A stretch of DNA of 64,000 nucleotides from Merluccius polli (GCA_030340625.1 JAOPHQ010003130.1:62001-126000); one strand, 5' to 3'; counted from the stretch's first letter, positions 48,018 to 61,130 are shown. Numbers and translations: made by a program. Notes: generated by a model from the sequence alone, not told the origin.

Positions 48018-50447
48018 CTCTAGTGGAGAGTCTGGTTCATCCAGGATGCTCTTTTCACTCTGTATTCGCTGCATGGTCCCTGTAGAACTGGGGTCCATTA
48101 TCAGAACGTTCTGACTACCAGCTCTGCCGAACTTACAGTCACTCTTTCTGGAGTCAGTGGTCCTGCACACCTCGTAATTGTACACGTGCTGGAGAGTCCC
48201 TGTCCCCAAAGTGTCTGAGTAACGTGGTGGATAATATGGAATCACCGGGAGATTGGAGTGATACAGGATACGAGACTGTCTCCATCTGTAGATTTTCACT
48301 GAGATAATAACCACTAAACACGTGATGAAGAGAAAGGAAACTACAGCCAAAGCCAAGACTAAGTAAAAAGTCAGGTTGTCATTGTACTCCTTGTCGTGTG
48401 TAAAGTCAGTGAACTCCGAGAGCACTTCAGGGAAGCTGTCCGCCACCGCCACGTTAACAACAACTGTAGCTGAACGAGAGGGCTGTCCGTTGTCCTCCAC
48501 TATAACAGTCAGTCTTTGTTTCACAGCATCTTTATCAGTGACTTGGCGGATAGTTCTTATTTCTCCATTCTGTAAGCCCACTTCAAACAGCGCCCTGTCT
48601 GTGGCTTTCTGTAGTTTATAGGAGAGCCAGGCATTCTGTCCAGAGTCCACATCAACAGCCACCACTTTAGTGACCAGATAGCCCACATCTGCTGAACGAG
48701 GCACCATTTCAGCCACCAGAGAACCACCAGTCTGGACTGGATACAGAACCTGAGGGGCGTTGTCGTTCTGGTCCTGGATCAGTATTTTCACACTCACATT
48801 ATTACTGAGGGGAGGAGAGCCTCCATCTTGTGCTTTGACAACTAGTTCTAGTGATTTAATCTGTTCATAATCAAAAGAGCGCGCTGCATATACAACTCCA
48901 GTTTCAGAGTTGATAGACACATGAGAAGAGGCTGGACTTCCATTGACCTGCGTGTCCTCCAGAAGATACGACACTCTGGCATTTTGATTCCAGTCAGCGT
49001 CTCGAGCGCTGACTGTGAATATTGACACCCCCGGCTCATTATTCTCTACAATTTGAGCTGAATAGCCCTTCTTAGTGAATGCTGGTGAATTGTCATTCAC
49101 ATCAGAAATAATGAGCCTCAATGTTGTTGCACTGGATAAGGGAGGAGACCCTGAATCTGTAGCAGTGATGGTTATGTTGTATTCTGACATTGTTTCACGG
49201 TCAAAAACTACATCTGATAGCAAGTTGTAATAATTAGTTAATGAAGACTGTATTTTAAATGGCAGCTTGGACTCAATTGAACATGTTATCTGTCCATTTT
49301 TCTCCGAATCAGAATCTTTTACATTGATTACAGCTATGGTGGTACCAGTAGGGGCGTCTTCTGATACAGGACTAGAAAATGACATCACATTAATTACTGG
49401 AACATTATCATTGACATCAATTACTTCAATGATTACTTTACTGGCGTCATCCAGCCCACCTTGATCTTTTGCTCCAACCCTTATATCATATTTTCTATCT
49501 TTTTCAAAGTCAATTTTACCCGTAACAGTTAGTTTACCGGATATACTGTCAATATTAAATAAATCACCCAAACCGCCCTTTAGGTTCGCAAAATAGTAAG
49601 TCACCGAGCCATAAGAGCCAGAGTCCGCGTCTGAAGCATTTACAGTTGTTATGTAGGTCCCAATGGGCGCATTCTCTATCACTGTAGCTTTGTACACAGA
49701 TTGGTTAAAAACGGGTGCGTTATCATTGGCATCTAGAACAATTATATCAATATTTACTGTACCAGATCTCTGTGGATTTCCATCGTCAACTGCTATCAGC
49801 TTTATTGATAGATGAGGATTTATCTCTCTGTCTAATGGTTTTTGTAGAATCATTTCTGCGAATTTACTCCCATCTGCGTTAGAATGTTGTTTGATAATGA
49901 AATGATCGTTCGTTGTCAACATGTAATTTTGCAAACTGTTAGGCCCTACATCAGGATCATCTGCACTTTCTAAATTAAAACGAGAGCCTACGACAGCCGA
50001 CTCGCTTATTTCAAGATTTATGTTTCTGTTTTTAAAAGAAGGAGTATGGTCATTGATATCCAATATTTCGATTATTACACGATGCAGTTCGATCGGATTT
50101 TCTAAGATGATTTCAAAGCTAAAGCTACAAGGTGTAACGTCGCCACACAGCTGCTCTCGGTCCATCCTCTCATTCACGACTAGAATCCCTTTGTCTGTCT
50201 TCAGATCGGCGTATTGAGGGCTTTCTCCCGTCAGGATTCTTGCTCGGCCTGAACGAAGCCTTTTCAGATCCAACCCTAAATCCTGCGCCACGTTGCCGAT
50301 AAGAGATCCCTTTTTCATCTCCTCTGGGATAGAATATCGGATCTGGCAACTGCCGATGTTGACACAAATCAGGAAATATAGAACAATTATCGATATCTGA
50401 ATCCGACACGAGCAGCAACCTTCCCACCCGTTGTGGCGTAACGCCAT
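48018..50447 (-). CDS. pcdhg: Variable exon O, gamma-type clustered protocadherin (QIRYS group)
   Basis: 810 codons from ATG 50447 (MALRHNGWEGCCSC) to donor CTAGAG|GTGAGT at 48018. The signal core ends before CQIRYSIPEEMKKG. EC1 has CGDVTPC, with DINDH at the EC1-EC2 linker. EC2 has AVDDGNPQRSG (Asp for the usual Gly), and EC3 has SDADSGSYGSVTYYF. EC5 starts KKGYSAQIVENN, shared in part with P. EC6 starts SNNVSVKIL. The helix and stub are the common sequence. The flanking spacers on both sides match those around N and P, showing a tandemly duplicated unit of about 3.5 kb. The exon is intact. Confidence 0.95.
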
Positions 50448-50707
50448 TTTCAATAGGAACAAATCCTCGAGGAAACTAACAATGATATCCACAAAATAAG
50501 AAAAGGAGAAACCCAAGGTCCGGTAAAATAAAGTAACGTCTCAATTCATTTAAATTCCATTTAAACAACAATAAGAGTTTGGAAGCGATAGTGCGTCCAT
50601 CAAGCTCCACGCTGAATACGTCGTTGTGGATCTGTTCTCCCCTCTATCACAGTTAAAGGGATGGGAAGCTACAACTCGCATCTACTGAACATAGACTTTT
50701 TTTTAAC

Positions 50708-50731
50708 TGACCAACAGCGTCCCTTAGAGTC
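50708..50731 (-). promoter_or_regulatory. CGCT-box element of exon O promoter
   Basis: Minus strand ACTCTAAGGGACGCTGTTGG, 261 bp upstream of the ATG, followed by the conserved A-rich block at 50682-50707. Confidence 0.8.
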
Positions 50732-51052
50732 AACAGCAGGAATGTCATTACTGTTTTACAGAAGGACTACATATCCGACATTCGTTCATATGACCGTATG
50801 ATTTCGACGTGGCAACATTCCTGAAATGCAAAGTAGGTCTATGATGAACAAATGCCCAGAACTTGTTTGAAGTTTTTATATATAAATATAAAAAAATCCT
50901 AATTATTGTCACAATACATAGTCTATGGGAGAGCTGAATTGAATCATTAAAATATTCAATTGATTTTACTTCACTGAAACATTATATCAAAAGCTGTCAT
51001 GTCTAATTAAACCTTTGGAAATATTCTTAATTCCTCATGATGATCATAATTT

Positions 51053-51065
51053 GCACACACACACA

Positions 51066-51112
<47 letters not shown>

Positions 51113-51118
51113 ACACAT
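51053..51118. repeat. (CA)n microsatellite
   Basis: A CA tract with a CCC interruption in the O-P spacer, at the same place as the N-O tract. Confidence 0.94.
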
Positions 51119-51385
51119 GTCAAGGCACATACATCTAAATAAAATATAAATATTCTGCTGAAAAAACCCAGCAAACAAGACAGTAAAGGAAACATATGAA
51201 TGGATACATGTCTAAATGTCAACACCGAAATGCAGTTGCCATTGTAATTCAATGTACCACATTCCAAAACATTTATCTCATTCATTTAATTGTGACTAAC
51301 TCTTACAATGGTTTGGCAAACTCAAAAATGAGCTCTAAGATGAGGTCACTAGTCTCATGTCTGCCTCCCTGCACTCATTTTCAGA

Positions 51386-51412
51386 TGAACTGTCCTTCTA
51401 TGTGGTTCTGAA
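51386..51412 (-). promoter_or_regulatory. Degenerate expanded RE1-like site downstream of exon P donor
   Basis: TTCAGAACC and GGACAGTTCA in the expanded arrangement, each half carrying mismatches; 57 bp past the donor. Confidence 0.35.
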
Positions 51413-51468
51413 CATATCTAATGAGCTACAAATCAACATTTATGTACAACCACTTCTCATAAACTCAC

Positions 51469-53898
51469 CTCTAGTGGAGAGTCTGGTTCATCCAGGATGC
51501 TCTTTTCACTCTGTATTCGCTGCATGGTCCCTGTAGAACTGGGGTCCATTATCAGAACGTTCTGACTACCAGCTCTGCCGAACTTACAGTCACTCTTTCT
51601 GGAGTCAGTGGTCCTACACACCTCGTAATTGTACACGTGCTGGAGAGTCCCTGTCCCCAAAGTGTCTGAGTAACGTGGTGGATAATATGGAATCACCGGG
51701 AGATTGGAGTGATACAGGATACGAGACTGTCTCCATCTGTAGATTTTCACTGAGATAATAACCACTAAACACATGATGAAGAGAAAGGAAACTACAGCCA
51801 AAGCCAAGACTAAGTAAAAAGTCAGGTTGTCATTGTACTCCTTGTCGTGTGTAAAGTCAGTGAACTCCGAGAGCACTTCAGGGAAGCTGTCCGCCACCGC
51901 CACGTTAACAACGACTGTAGCTGAACGAGTGGGCTGTCCGTTGTCCTCCACTATAACAGTCAGTCTTTGTTTGACAGCATCTTTATCAGTGACTTGGCGG
52001 ATAGTTCTTATTTCTCCATTCTGTAAGCCCACTTCAAACAGCGCCCTGTCTGTGGCTTTCTGTAGTTTATAGGAGAGCCAGGCATTCTGTCCAGAGTCCA
52101 CATCAACAGCCACCACTTTAGTGACCAGATAGCCCACATCTGCTGAACGAGGCACCATTTCAGCCACCACAGAACCACCAGTCTTGACTGGATACAGAAT
52201 CTGAGGGGCGTTGTCGTTCTGGTCCTGGATCAGTATTTTCACACTCACATTACTACTGAGGGGAGGTGAGCCTCCATCTTGTGCTTTGACAAATAGTTCT
52301 AGTGATTTAATCTGTTCATAATCAAAAGAGCGCGCTGAGTATACAACTCCAGTTTCAGAGTTGATAGACACATGAGAAGAGGCTGGACTACCATTGACCT
52401 GCGTGTCCTCCAGAAGATACGACACCCTGGCATTTTGATTCCAGTCAACGTCTCGAGCACTGACTGTGAATATTGACACCCCTGGCTCATTATTCTCTAC
52501 AATCTGAGTTGAATAGCCCTTTTTAGTGAATATTGGTGCATTGTCATTCACATCAGAAATAATGAGCCTTAATGTTGTTGCACTGGATAAGGGAGGAGAC
52601 CCTGAATCTGTAGCGGTGATGGTTATGTTGAATTCTGACATTGTTTCACGGTCAAAAACTACATCTGATAGCAAGTTGTAATAATTAGTTAATGAAGACT
52701 GTATTTTAAATGGGAGTTTTGAATCAATTGAACATGTTATCTGTCCATTTTTCTCTGAATCAGAATCTTTTACATGTATTACAGCTATGGTGGTACCAGT
52801 AGGGGCGTCTTCTGATACAGGACTAGAGAATGACATCACATTAATTACTGGAGCATTGTCATTGACATCAATTACCTCAATAATTACTTTACTTGTATCA
52901 TCTAGGCCACCTTGATCTTTTGCTCCAACCCTTATTTCATATTTTTTATCTTTTTCAAAGTCGATTTTACCAGTGACTGATATTTCACCAGATGCACTGT
53001 TAATATTAAATAAATCACCTAAACCCCCTTTAAGGTTTGTAAAATAGTAAGTCACCAAACCATTAGAGCCAGCATCAGCGTCTGTAGCATTCACAGTGGC
53101 AATATAGGTACCAATGGGTTCATTCTCTATAACTGTAGCCCTGTACACCGATTGGTTAAAAACGGGAGCATTATCATTGGCATCTAGAACAGTGATGTCG
53201 ATATTTACTGTACCAGATCTCTGTGGAGTTCCACCGTCAACTGCTATCAGCTTTAATGAAAGATGAGGATTAATCTCTCTGTCTAAAGATTTTTGCAGAA
53301 TCATTTCTGCGAATTTGCTGCCATCGGCATTAGAATGTTGTTTGAGAATGAAATGTTCGTTTGTGGTCAACATATAATTTTGCAAACTATTGGTCCCTAC
53401 ATCAGGATCATCTGCACTTTCTAAACTAAAACGAGAACCTACGATAGCCGACTCGCTAATCTCCAGTCGTATGTTCCTATTTTTAAACGAAGGAGGATGA
53501 TCATTTACGTCCAGTAGTTCGATTATTACACGATGCAGTTCGATCGGATTTTCTAAGATGATTTCAAAGCTAAAGCTACAAGGTGTGACGTCGCCACACA
53601 GCTGCTCTCGGTCCATCCTCTCATTCACGACTAGAATCCCTTTGTCTGTCTTCAGATCGACGTATTGAGGGCTTTCTCCCGTCAGGATTCTTGCTCGGCC
53701 TGAACGAAGCCTTTTCAAATCCAACCCTAAATCCTGCGCAACGTTGCCGATAAGAGATCCCTTTTTCATCTCCTCTGGGATGGAATACCGGATCTGGCAA
53801 CTGGCGATGTTGACAAAAATCAAGAAATATAGCAATAAGATCCATGTTTGTCTCCGACACGAACAGTAACCTTCCCACCCGTTGTGGCGTAACGCCAT
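51469..53898 (-). CDS. pcdhg: Variable exon P, gamma-type clustered protocadherin (QIRYS group)
   Basis: 810 codons from ATG 53898 (MALRHNGWEGYCSC) to donor CTAGAG|GTGAGT at 51469. The signal core ends before CQIRYSIPEEMKKG. The first linker is DVNDH in LLDVNDHPP. EC5 has KKGYSTQIVENN and VVYSARSFDYEQ. The EC6 segment carries QILYPVKTGGSVVAEM and GQPTRSAT. The GGSVV and PTRSAT variants are otherwise seen only in S, 9.7 kb away, and mark a shared conversion tract. The helix reads FIMCLVV, as in G. The stub is the common sequence ending SPLE. The exon is intact. Confidence 0.95.
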
Positions 53899-54154
53899 TT
53901 TCAATAGGAAATAATCCTCGACGAAACTCACAATGATATCCACGAAATAAAAAAAGGAGAAACCCAAGTTCCGGTAAAATAAAGTAACGTCTCAATTGAA
54001 TTTAAATTCCATTTAAACAACAAGATTTAACAAGCGAGTGTGCTTCCGTCAAGCTCCACCCTGTACGTCGTTGTGGTTCTGTTCTCCTCTGTATCACAGT
54101 TAAAGGGATGGGAAGCTATAACTCGCATCTACTGAACATAAACTATTTTTTCAT

Positions 54155-54179
54155 TGACCAACAGCGTCCCTCAGAGTTT
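54155..54179 (-). promoter_or_regulatory. CGCT-box element of exon P promoter
   Basis: Minus strand ACTCTGAGGGACGCTGTTGG, 257 bp upstream of the ATG, with AAAAAATAGTTTATGTTCAG at 54130-54154. Confidence 0.8.
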
Positions 54180-54438
54180 GAAGCAGGAATGTCAATACTA
54201 TCTATATATCCAACCTTGTTCATATGCCCCTATGATTTCGATATAGCCTATTCCTGATTCTCGAACGCAGAGCGCACATTCCCAAAACACAAAGAAGGCC
54301 TATCCTATGAGAAAAAAAATCCCAGAACTATTTTGAAGTTTTTACATATAAATATAGAAAATCCTATTTATTGTCACAAAAATATATTCAGTTGATTTTC
54401 ATTCACTCAAACATTGTGATATCAAAAGCTCTCATGTC

Positions 54439-54488
54439 CGCGCGCACGCACGCACGCACGCACGCACGCGCGCGCGCGCACACACACA
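54439..54488. repeat. (CGCA)n-(CG)n microsatellite
   Basis: An alternating purine-pyrimidine tract of CGCA, CG and CA units in the P-Q spacer, a sequence type prone to Z-DNA. Confidence 0.92.
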
Positions 54489-54593
54489 TCAAGGCACATA
54501 CATCTAGATAACATCTAATTGTCAATACCAAAACGCAGTTATCATAATGCATATTGTAATTCAATTTACCACATTATAAAAAAAAATAATAAT

Positions 54594-54664
54594 ATTATAT
54601 ATATGTATATATATGTGTATATGTGTATATATGTATATATGTGTCTATATATGTGTGTGTATAG

Positions 54665-54720
<56 letters not shown>
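54594..54720. repeat. (TATATG)n-(TA)n microsatellite
   Basis: Imperfect TATATGTG units followed from about 54664 by a pure TA tract, corresponding to the compound tract in the J-K spacer. Confidence 0.93.
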
Positions 54721-54723
<3 letters not shown>

Positions 54724-54820
54724 TGCCTGTAATTGTGACTAACTTCGACAATGGTTCGGCACAGTTTGAAATGAGCTCTAAGATGATGACACTTGGTCTT
54801 GCTCATGTCAGCCTCCCAGT

Positions 54821-54847
54821 GGAGCTGTCCTTCTTTGTGGGGCTGAA
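54821..54847 (-). promoter_or_regulatory. Expanded RE1-like site downstream of exon Q donor
   Basis: Minus strand TTCAGCCCC, an 8-bp gap, then GGACAGCTCC; one mismatch in each half. The same flank as exon K. Confidence 0.48.
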
Positions 54848-54903
54848 CTTATCTAATGAGCTACAAAGCAACCTTCATGTACAACGACTTTTGACAAACT
54901 CAC

Positions 54904-57342
54904 CTCTAGTGGAGAGTCTGGTTCGTCCAGGATGCTCTTTTCACTCTGTATTCGCTGCATGGTCCCTGTAGAACTGGGGTCCATTATCAGAACGTTCTGA
55001 CTACCAGCTCTGCCGAACTTACAGTCACTCTTTCTGGAGTCAGTGGTCCTGCACACCTCGTAATTGTACACGTGCTGGAGAGTCCCTGTTCCCAAAGTGT
55101 CTGAGTAACGTGGTGGATAATATGGAATCACCGGGAGATTGGAGTGATACAGGATACGAGACTGTCTCCATCTGTAGATTTTCACTGAGATAATAACCAC
55201 TAAACACGTGATGAATAGAAAGGAAACTACAGCCAAAGCCAAGACTAAGTAAAATGTCAGGTTGTCATTGTACTCCTTGTCGTGGGTAAAGTCAGTGAAC
55301 TCCGAGAGCACTTCAGGGAAGCTGTCCGCCACCGCCACGTTAACAATGACTGTAGCTGAACGAGAGGGCTGTCCGTTGTCCTCCACTATAACTGTCAGTC
55401 TTTGTTTCACAGCATCTTTATCAGTGACTTGGCGGATAGTTCTTATTTCTCCATTCTGTAAGCCCACTTCAAACAGCGCCCTGTCTGTGACTTTCTGTAG
55501 TTTATAGGAGAGCCAGGCGTTCTGTCCAGAGTCCACATCAACAGCCACCACTTTAGTGACCAGATAGCCCACATCTGCTGAACGAGGCACCATTTCAGCC
55601 ACCAGAGAACCACCAGTCTGGACTGGATACAGAACCTGAGGGGCGTTGTCGTTCTGGTCCTGGATCAGTATTTTCACACTCACATTACTACTGAGGGGAG
55701 GAGAGCCTCCATCTTGTGCTTTGACAACTAGATCAAGTTGTTTAATATGTTCATAATCAAATGATCTGACTGCATGTAATATTCCGGTCTCAGAGTTTAT
55801 TGATACATAGTTAGAGACTGGGCTCCCACCTACGTCATCTTCCGCTAGTAGATAGGAAATTCTTGCATTTTGATTGCTGTCAATGTCTCGTGCGCTAATC
55901 GTAAATATGGACACCCCGGGAGAATTGTTCTCCATGACATAGGCATAAAACGTAGGTTCATCGAAAAGTGGGGCATTATCATTCACATCAGAAAGCTTTA
56001 GGTGTAAATGTATGGAACTTGACAGGGGAGGAGAACCCAAATCCGCAGCAGTTACTGTAATGTTAAAGTCTGGCGTGTTTTCTCTGTCAAAATCCGTGTC
56101 TGAAATCAACGTGTAGTAATTAGTCAACGATGATTTGATTTTAAAAGCATTGCCATTGTCAATGGTACACGTTATTTTTCCGTTCTTTTGTGAGTCAGCA
56201 TCTTTTACATTGATCACAGCAATTGTTGATCCTATTGGGGCATTCTCAGGCATGGAGCTAGAGAAAGACATGACGGTAATAACTGGCGCATTATCATTAA
56301 TGTCAACGATATCTACAATTATTTTAACGAGGTCCGACAAGCCGCCCTGATCTTTAGCCTCGACACGCATTTCATATTTCGTGTCTTTTTCATAATCTAT
56401 TCGTCCAGCCACAGTTATCTTGCCAGATACATTATCAATGTCGAACATGTTTGCGACGTTTTCTTTCAAATTAGAAAATGCGTAAGACACTATTCCATTG
56501 GACCCGCTGTCTGCATCAGTAGCATTTACAGTAGTGATATATGTACCTATTTGTGCGCTCTCTAATACCGTCGCTCTGTAGACAGATTGGTTAAATACAG
56601 GGGCATTGTCATTGACGTCTAAAACGCTTATATCAATATTCACTGTACCAGATCTCTGAGGAGTCCCACCGTCCATCGCTATTAACTTCAAAGGCAAACG
56701 TGGTTGCTCTTCTCTGTCTAGTAGTTTTTGTAAAATCATTTCGGCAAACTTGGTGCCGTCAGGGTTGGCGTGCTGTTTAAGAACAAAATTGTCGGTTGAG
56801 CTCAGCACATATTGTTGCAATCCATTAACCCCAACGTCGGGATCATCCGCACTCTCTAAGACAAAACGAGAACCTATGACGGCGGATTCGCTTATTTCCA
56901 TTTTAATGTGGTTATTTTTAAAATGAGGCGCGTGATCATTAACATCCAATATTTCCACGGTTATACGATGTAACTCGATTGGATTTTCTAAAATAATCTC
57001 GAAGCTGAAGCTACATGGTGTGATGTCCCCACACAGTTGCTCTCGATCTATCCTCTCATTTACGACGAGAACCCCTTTGTCCGTCTTCAGCTCCGTGTAC
57101 TGAAAGCCTTTCTCGGTCACAATACGAGCTCGACCAGAACGGAGCCGGGTGAGATCCAGACCCAAATCTTGGGCTACGTTTCCAATAAATGATCCCTTTT
57201 TCATCTCCTCTGGAATTGAATATCGAATCTGACCACTGGCCAAATGGCAAAAGAAAAGCAGGAAAACAAATATTCTCTCGTGCAATATTTCCGATGGAAA
57301 AAAACGCCATTTTAAATGTTGCCTAGAATCACTGGAATCCAT
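54904..57342 (-). CDS. pcdhg: Variable exon Q, gamma-type clustered protocadherin
   Basis: 813 codons from ATG 57342 (MDSSDSRQHLKWRFF) to donor CTAGAG|GTGAGT at 54904; open frame to 57390 begins at GTG. The signal core (RIFVFLLFFCHLASG) ends before QIRYSIPEEMKKGSFIG. EC1 has CGDITPC, and the linker is DVNDH. The ectodomain is clearly diverged from I-P throughout EC1-EC5 (MPENAPIGS in EC4, FDEPTFYAYVMENN in EC5). The final ~270 codons are nonetheless the common sequence, with LQKVTDRA and SATVIVN. Its intron flank matches that of exon K. The exon is intact. Confidence 0.95.
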
Positions 57343-57571
57343 GTTATCCAAAACAGCTCGTATGTTGTCACGAAATCCACAAATAATCACTTATTGCTAG
57401 ATACAAAGCGGTAGGCCTACCTGTACGAATAAAACGCAATATATTAGTAGGCTACATCAAGTAATGCTTCAATAGGTCTAGTCGTGCCGCAGCCGCTCCC
57501 CTTCTACGGTTTTCTCTAAGACCGAGAAGAATGTGCCTCCTTTCACACAGAGCAGGATCTTACTTTTTCCC

Positions 57572-57596
57572 TAACCAACAGCGTCCCTTAGAGTCT
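57572..57596 (-). promoter_or_regulatory. CGCT-box element of exon Q promoter
   Basis: Minus strand ACTCTAAGGGACGCTGTTGG, 230 bp upstream of the ATG. The A-rich block of exons I-P is absent. Confidence 0.79.
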
Positions 57597-57749
57597 GAAA
57601 CATGACATTATCTGACAAGAATCGCTGATGTTAAAATATGAATTGGATTTCCAAATTAAACAACAATTAGGCCTATATTAAATATGTGGGGAGTGAAATA
57701 TCGTGCATGTATATATGACCATTGAATTTGATGTAATAATATTAATAAT

Positions 57750-57798
57750 TGATGGGATTTATATAGCGCTTTATTGGAGGTCACTCAAAGCGCTTACA

Positions 57799-57844
<46 letters not shown>

Positions 57845-57860
57845 GAGATATGACACCTCA
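57750..57860. repeat. Short dispersed-repeat fragment with GT microsatellite
   Basis: Contains GATTTATATAGCGCTTTATT and then CTCAAAGCGCTTACA, a sequence type seen dispersed in many animal genomes and often carrying a microsatellite. Here it is followed by (GT)n at 57801-57841. Identification is from memory of the motif. Confidence 0.5.
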
Positions 57861-57938
57861 TCCGCTACCAGTAATAGGCATATTTCAATTAATGGTACCT
57901 TCATAATTGAACTTTTAGGCCTAATACTATAATATATA

Positions 57939-57995
57939 AATAATAATAATAATAATAATAACAATAACAATAACAATAATAATAATAATAATAAC
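57939..57995. repeat. (AAT)n-(AAC)n microsatellite
   Basis: AAT units interrupted by AAC units in the exon R 3' flank. Confidence 0.93.
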
Positions 57996-58128
57996 CTAAC
58001 AGGTCTGTAATCCTCCAAAGGTAATTTTAATAATGAAATTAAGACTATTTTTATGATATGATTAATTACATTGAATGTTATTTAAATATAACAAATACAT
58101 TATTTTGAAGATTTGTCCAACAACTCAC

Positions 58129-60573
58129 CTCAAGGGGAGAGTCTGGTTCGTCCAGGATGCTCTTTTCACTCTGTATTCGCTGCATGGTCCCTGTAGAACT
58201 GGGATCCATTATCAGAACGTTCTGACTGCCAGCTCTGCCGAACTTACAGTCACTCTTTCTGGAGTCAGTGGTCCTGCACACCTCGTAATTGTACACGTGC
58301 TGGAGAGTCCCTGTCCCCAAAGTGTCTGAGTAACGTGGTGGATAATATGGAATCACCGGGAGATTGGAGTGATACAGGATACGAGACTGTCTCCATCTGT
58401 AGATTTTTACTGAGATAATAACCACTAAACACGTGATGAAGAGAAAGGAAACCACAGCCAAAGCCAAGACTAAGTAAAAAGTCAGGTTGTCATTGTACTC
58501 CTTGTCGTGGGTAAAGTCAGTGAACTCCGAGAGCACTTCAGGGAAGCTGTCCGCCACCGCCACGTTAACAACGACTGTAGCTGAACGAGAGGGCTGTCCG
58601 TTGTCCTCCACTATAACAGTCAGTCTTTGTTTCACAGCATCTTTATCAGTGACTTGGCGGATAGTTCTTATTTCTCCATTCTGTAAGCCCACTTGAAACA
58701 GCGCCCTGTCTGTGGCTTTCTGTAGTTTATAGGAGAGCCAGGCGTTCTGTCCAGAGTCCACATCAACAGCCACCACTTTAGTGACCAGATAGCCCACATC
58801 TGCTGAACGAGGCACCATTTCAGCCACCAGAGAACCACCAGTCTGGACTGGATACAGAACCTGAGGGGCGTTGTCGTTCTGGTCCTGGATCAGCATTTTC
58901 ACACTCACATTACTACTGAGGGGAGGAGAGCCTCCATCTTGTGCTTTTACAACTAGTTCTAGTGATTTAATTTGTTCATAATCAAATGAGTGTACAGCAT
59001 ACAGTACCCCAGTTTCAGAGTTGATAGATACATAAGTGGAGATAGGAGTACCACGGACATGAGTGTCTTCTAAAAAATAGGATATTCTAGCATTTTGATT
59101 CCAGTCGTAATCCATTGCACTGAGAGTGAATATCGACAACCCAGGAGTGTTATTCTCTGTGACAAAGGCATCATAGTTTTGCTTAGCAAACTCTGGGGCA
59201 TTGTCATTCACATCAGATATTCTAAGTCTCAGTGTCGTTGAGGAAGATTGGCGGGGTGACCCTGAATCTGTAGCTGTTATGGTTATGTTGTATTCTGGGG
59301 AAGCCTCTCTGTCAAAATTTGAATCAGACACTAAACTGAAATAGTCTGTCAATGATGACTTGATTTTAAATGGAAGCTTAGCATCAATAGTACACGTTAG
59401 GTGTCCATTTCTGTCTGAATCTGAATCCTTCACATTGATTATGGCAATGGTTGTCGCTGGAGGGGCATCCTCTGACAGAGTGTTGGAAAATGACATGATA
59501 TTAATAACTGGCGCATTATCATTAACATCAAAAACCTCAATAATAACTTTACTGGTATCTGTTAAGCCACCCTGGTCCCTCGCCTCCACTCTTACCTCAA
59601 ACCTTTTGTCCTTCTCAAAATCTATATTTCCAGAAACACATAAAACCCCGGTCTTCTCATCTATCACAAATGTATTTGCTATATTTTCCTTGACTTGGGC
59701 GAAACCATAGGTTATCATACCATTGGAGACACTGTCTGCGTCAGTTGCATTTAAAGTGACAACGCGGGTGCCCAATGGCGCGTTTTCTATCACGGTAGCA
59801 GTGTATACTGATTGGTTAAACACTGGGGCGTTATCATTATTATCTAGAACAGTGATGTGTATATTAACTGTACCTGATCTCTGTGGTGTTCCACCGTCCA
59901 CTGCTACGAGCTTTAAAGACATGTGTTCGTTCTGTTCTCTATCTAGTGTTTTTTGAAGAATCATTTCAGCGTATCTACTCCCATCCGTATTGGTTTGCTG
60001 TTTTAATATAAAATTATCGTTAGGTGTCAAAACGTAATTCTGAAGCGTATTAATCCCGACATCCGAGTCCTCCGCATTTTTCAGTGAAAATTTCGAGCCA
60101 ATCGCAGCTCCCTCACTGATTTCTAAATTAATATCTTTAGCGGGGAAGACAGGCGAATGGTCATTTACATCTAAAATTTCCACGATGATGCGATGTAATT
60201 CCATAGGGGTTTCCAGAATAATTTCGAAACTGAAGCTGCACGGTGCGTTTTCGCCACAAAGCTGCTCTCGGTCTATTCTCTCGTTCACAACTAAAATTCC
60301 TTTGTCTGTCTTGAGCTCAACGTACTGGGGAGTTTCTCCGGTCAGGATGCGCGCTCGGCCTGAACGCAGCCTTTTTAGATCCAAACCCAAGTCTTGGACC
60401 ACATTACCAATAAGCGACCCTTTTTTCATCTCTTCGGGAATAGAGTACCTGAGCTGACTCTCTACCATATGAACGAAATAAAGGAAAAAAATCAGCAGAC
60501 CGAGTTTCCATCGCAGTCCACAACAGGGTCGCCATAATGCAAACGGTCGTCGGCCAGTTACTTGATTTCTCAT
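58129..60573 (-). CDS. pcdhg: Variable exon R, gamma-type clustered protocadherin
   Basis: 815 codons from ATG 60573 (MRNQVTGRRPFALW) to donor CTTGAG|GTGAGT at 58129; four open codons upstream begin at GTG. The signal core (LGLLIFFLYFVHMVES) ends before QLRYSIPEEMKKGSLIG. EC1 has CGENAPC, and the first linker is DVNDH. EC2 ends with a DNNDN linker (others have DANDN or DVNDN). EC4-EC5 are diverged from I-P (TLSEDAPPATT, KQNYDAFVTENN). EC6 carries VKMLIQDQNDN and LFQVGLQNG; the helix and stub are the common family sequence. A near-canonical REST-like site lies about 150 bp upstream of its CGCT box. The exon is intact. Confidence 0.95.
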
Positions 60574-60761
60574 TGTTAAATCCACAATCCAGACAAAAAA
60601 TAGAGCAATGTAGTAAAATGGCTTCGTAAGAAAAAACGCATAGGCTATAGGCCTAGCGATTCTTTGCCGTGTTGCTTCTACAGAGACCTCTCCCTATTCC
60701 GCGAAGCTCTACGTGCGAGAAGGGAAATACTGACTGGCAAACATGGAATCGAATATTTGCC

Positions 60762-60786
60762 TGGCCAACAGCGTCACTTAGAGTTC
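60762..60786 (-). promoter_or_regulatory. CGCT-box element of exon R promoter
   Basis: Minus strand ACTCTAAGTGACGCTGTTGG, 189 bp upstream of the ATG. Confidence 0.78.
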
Positions 60787-60832
60787 AAACACCAAATGCG
60801 CTCATAATTGTGCTAGTCACGCAAGCACGGAG

Positions 60833-60938
<106 letters not shown>

Positions 60939-60939
<1 letters not shown>

Positions 60940-60959
60940 ACGCTGTCCATGGTGCTGAA
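60939..60959 (-). promoter_or_regulatory. REST/NRSF (RE1)-like site upstream of exon R promoter
   Basis: The best match in the window: TTCAGCACC and GGACAGCGTC with canonical spacing, 19 of 21 positions. It lies about 150 bp upstream of the exon R CGCT box, directly beside a long CA tract. Confidence 0.72.
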
Positions 60960-61097
60960 TAGACACTGCTAAAAGGAGCACGAACGGTTTGACAAAATAA
61001 CAAGCCTAATACAATAACTCCACTGTTACTTGACGACGACAAAAAATAATGATAATAATAACGATTATTAAATAACAATATGCAATTCATAACTATT

Positions 61098-61130
61098 ATC
61101 GTTATTATTATTATTATTATTATTATTATA
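61098..61130. repeat. (ATT)n microsatellite in exon S intron
   Basis: ATT units just downstream of the exon S donor; read through in frame they would give a false poly-Asn tail. Confidence 0.9.

Larger units (their letters stand above)
50448..51468. other. O-P spacer
   Basis: Exon O promoter, a CA repeat and a degenerate expanded RE1-like site; homologous to the N-O spacer. Confidence 0.85.
53899..54903. other. P-Q spacer (related to J-K)
   Basis: Exon P promoter, CG/CA and TA repeats, and an expanded RE1-like site; the same order as in the J-K spacer. Confidence 0.85.
57343..58128. other. Q-R spacer
   Basis: Exon Q promoter, a dispersed-repeat fragment with GT repeat, and an AAT repeat. 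No RE1-like site was found near exon R. Confidence 0.8.
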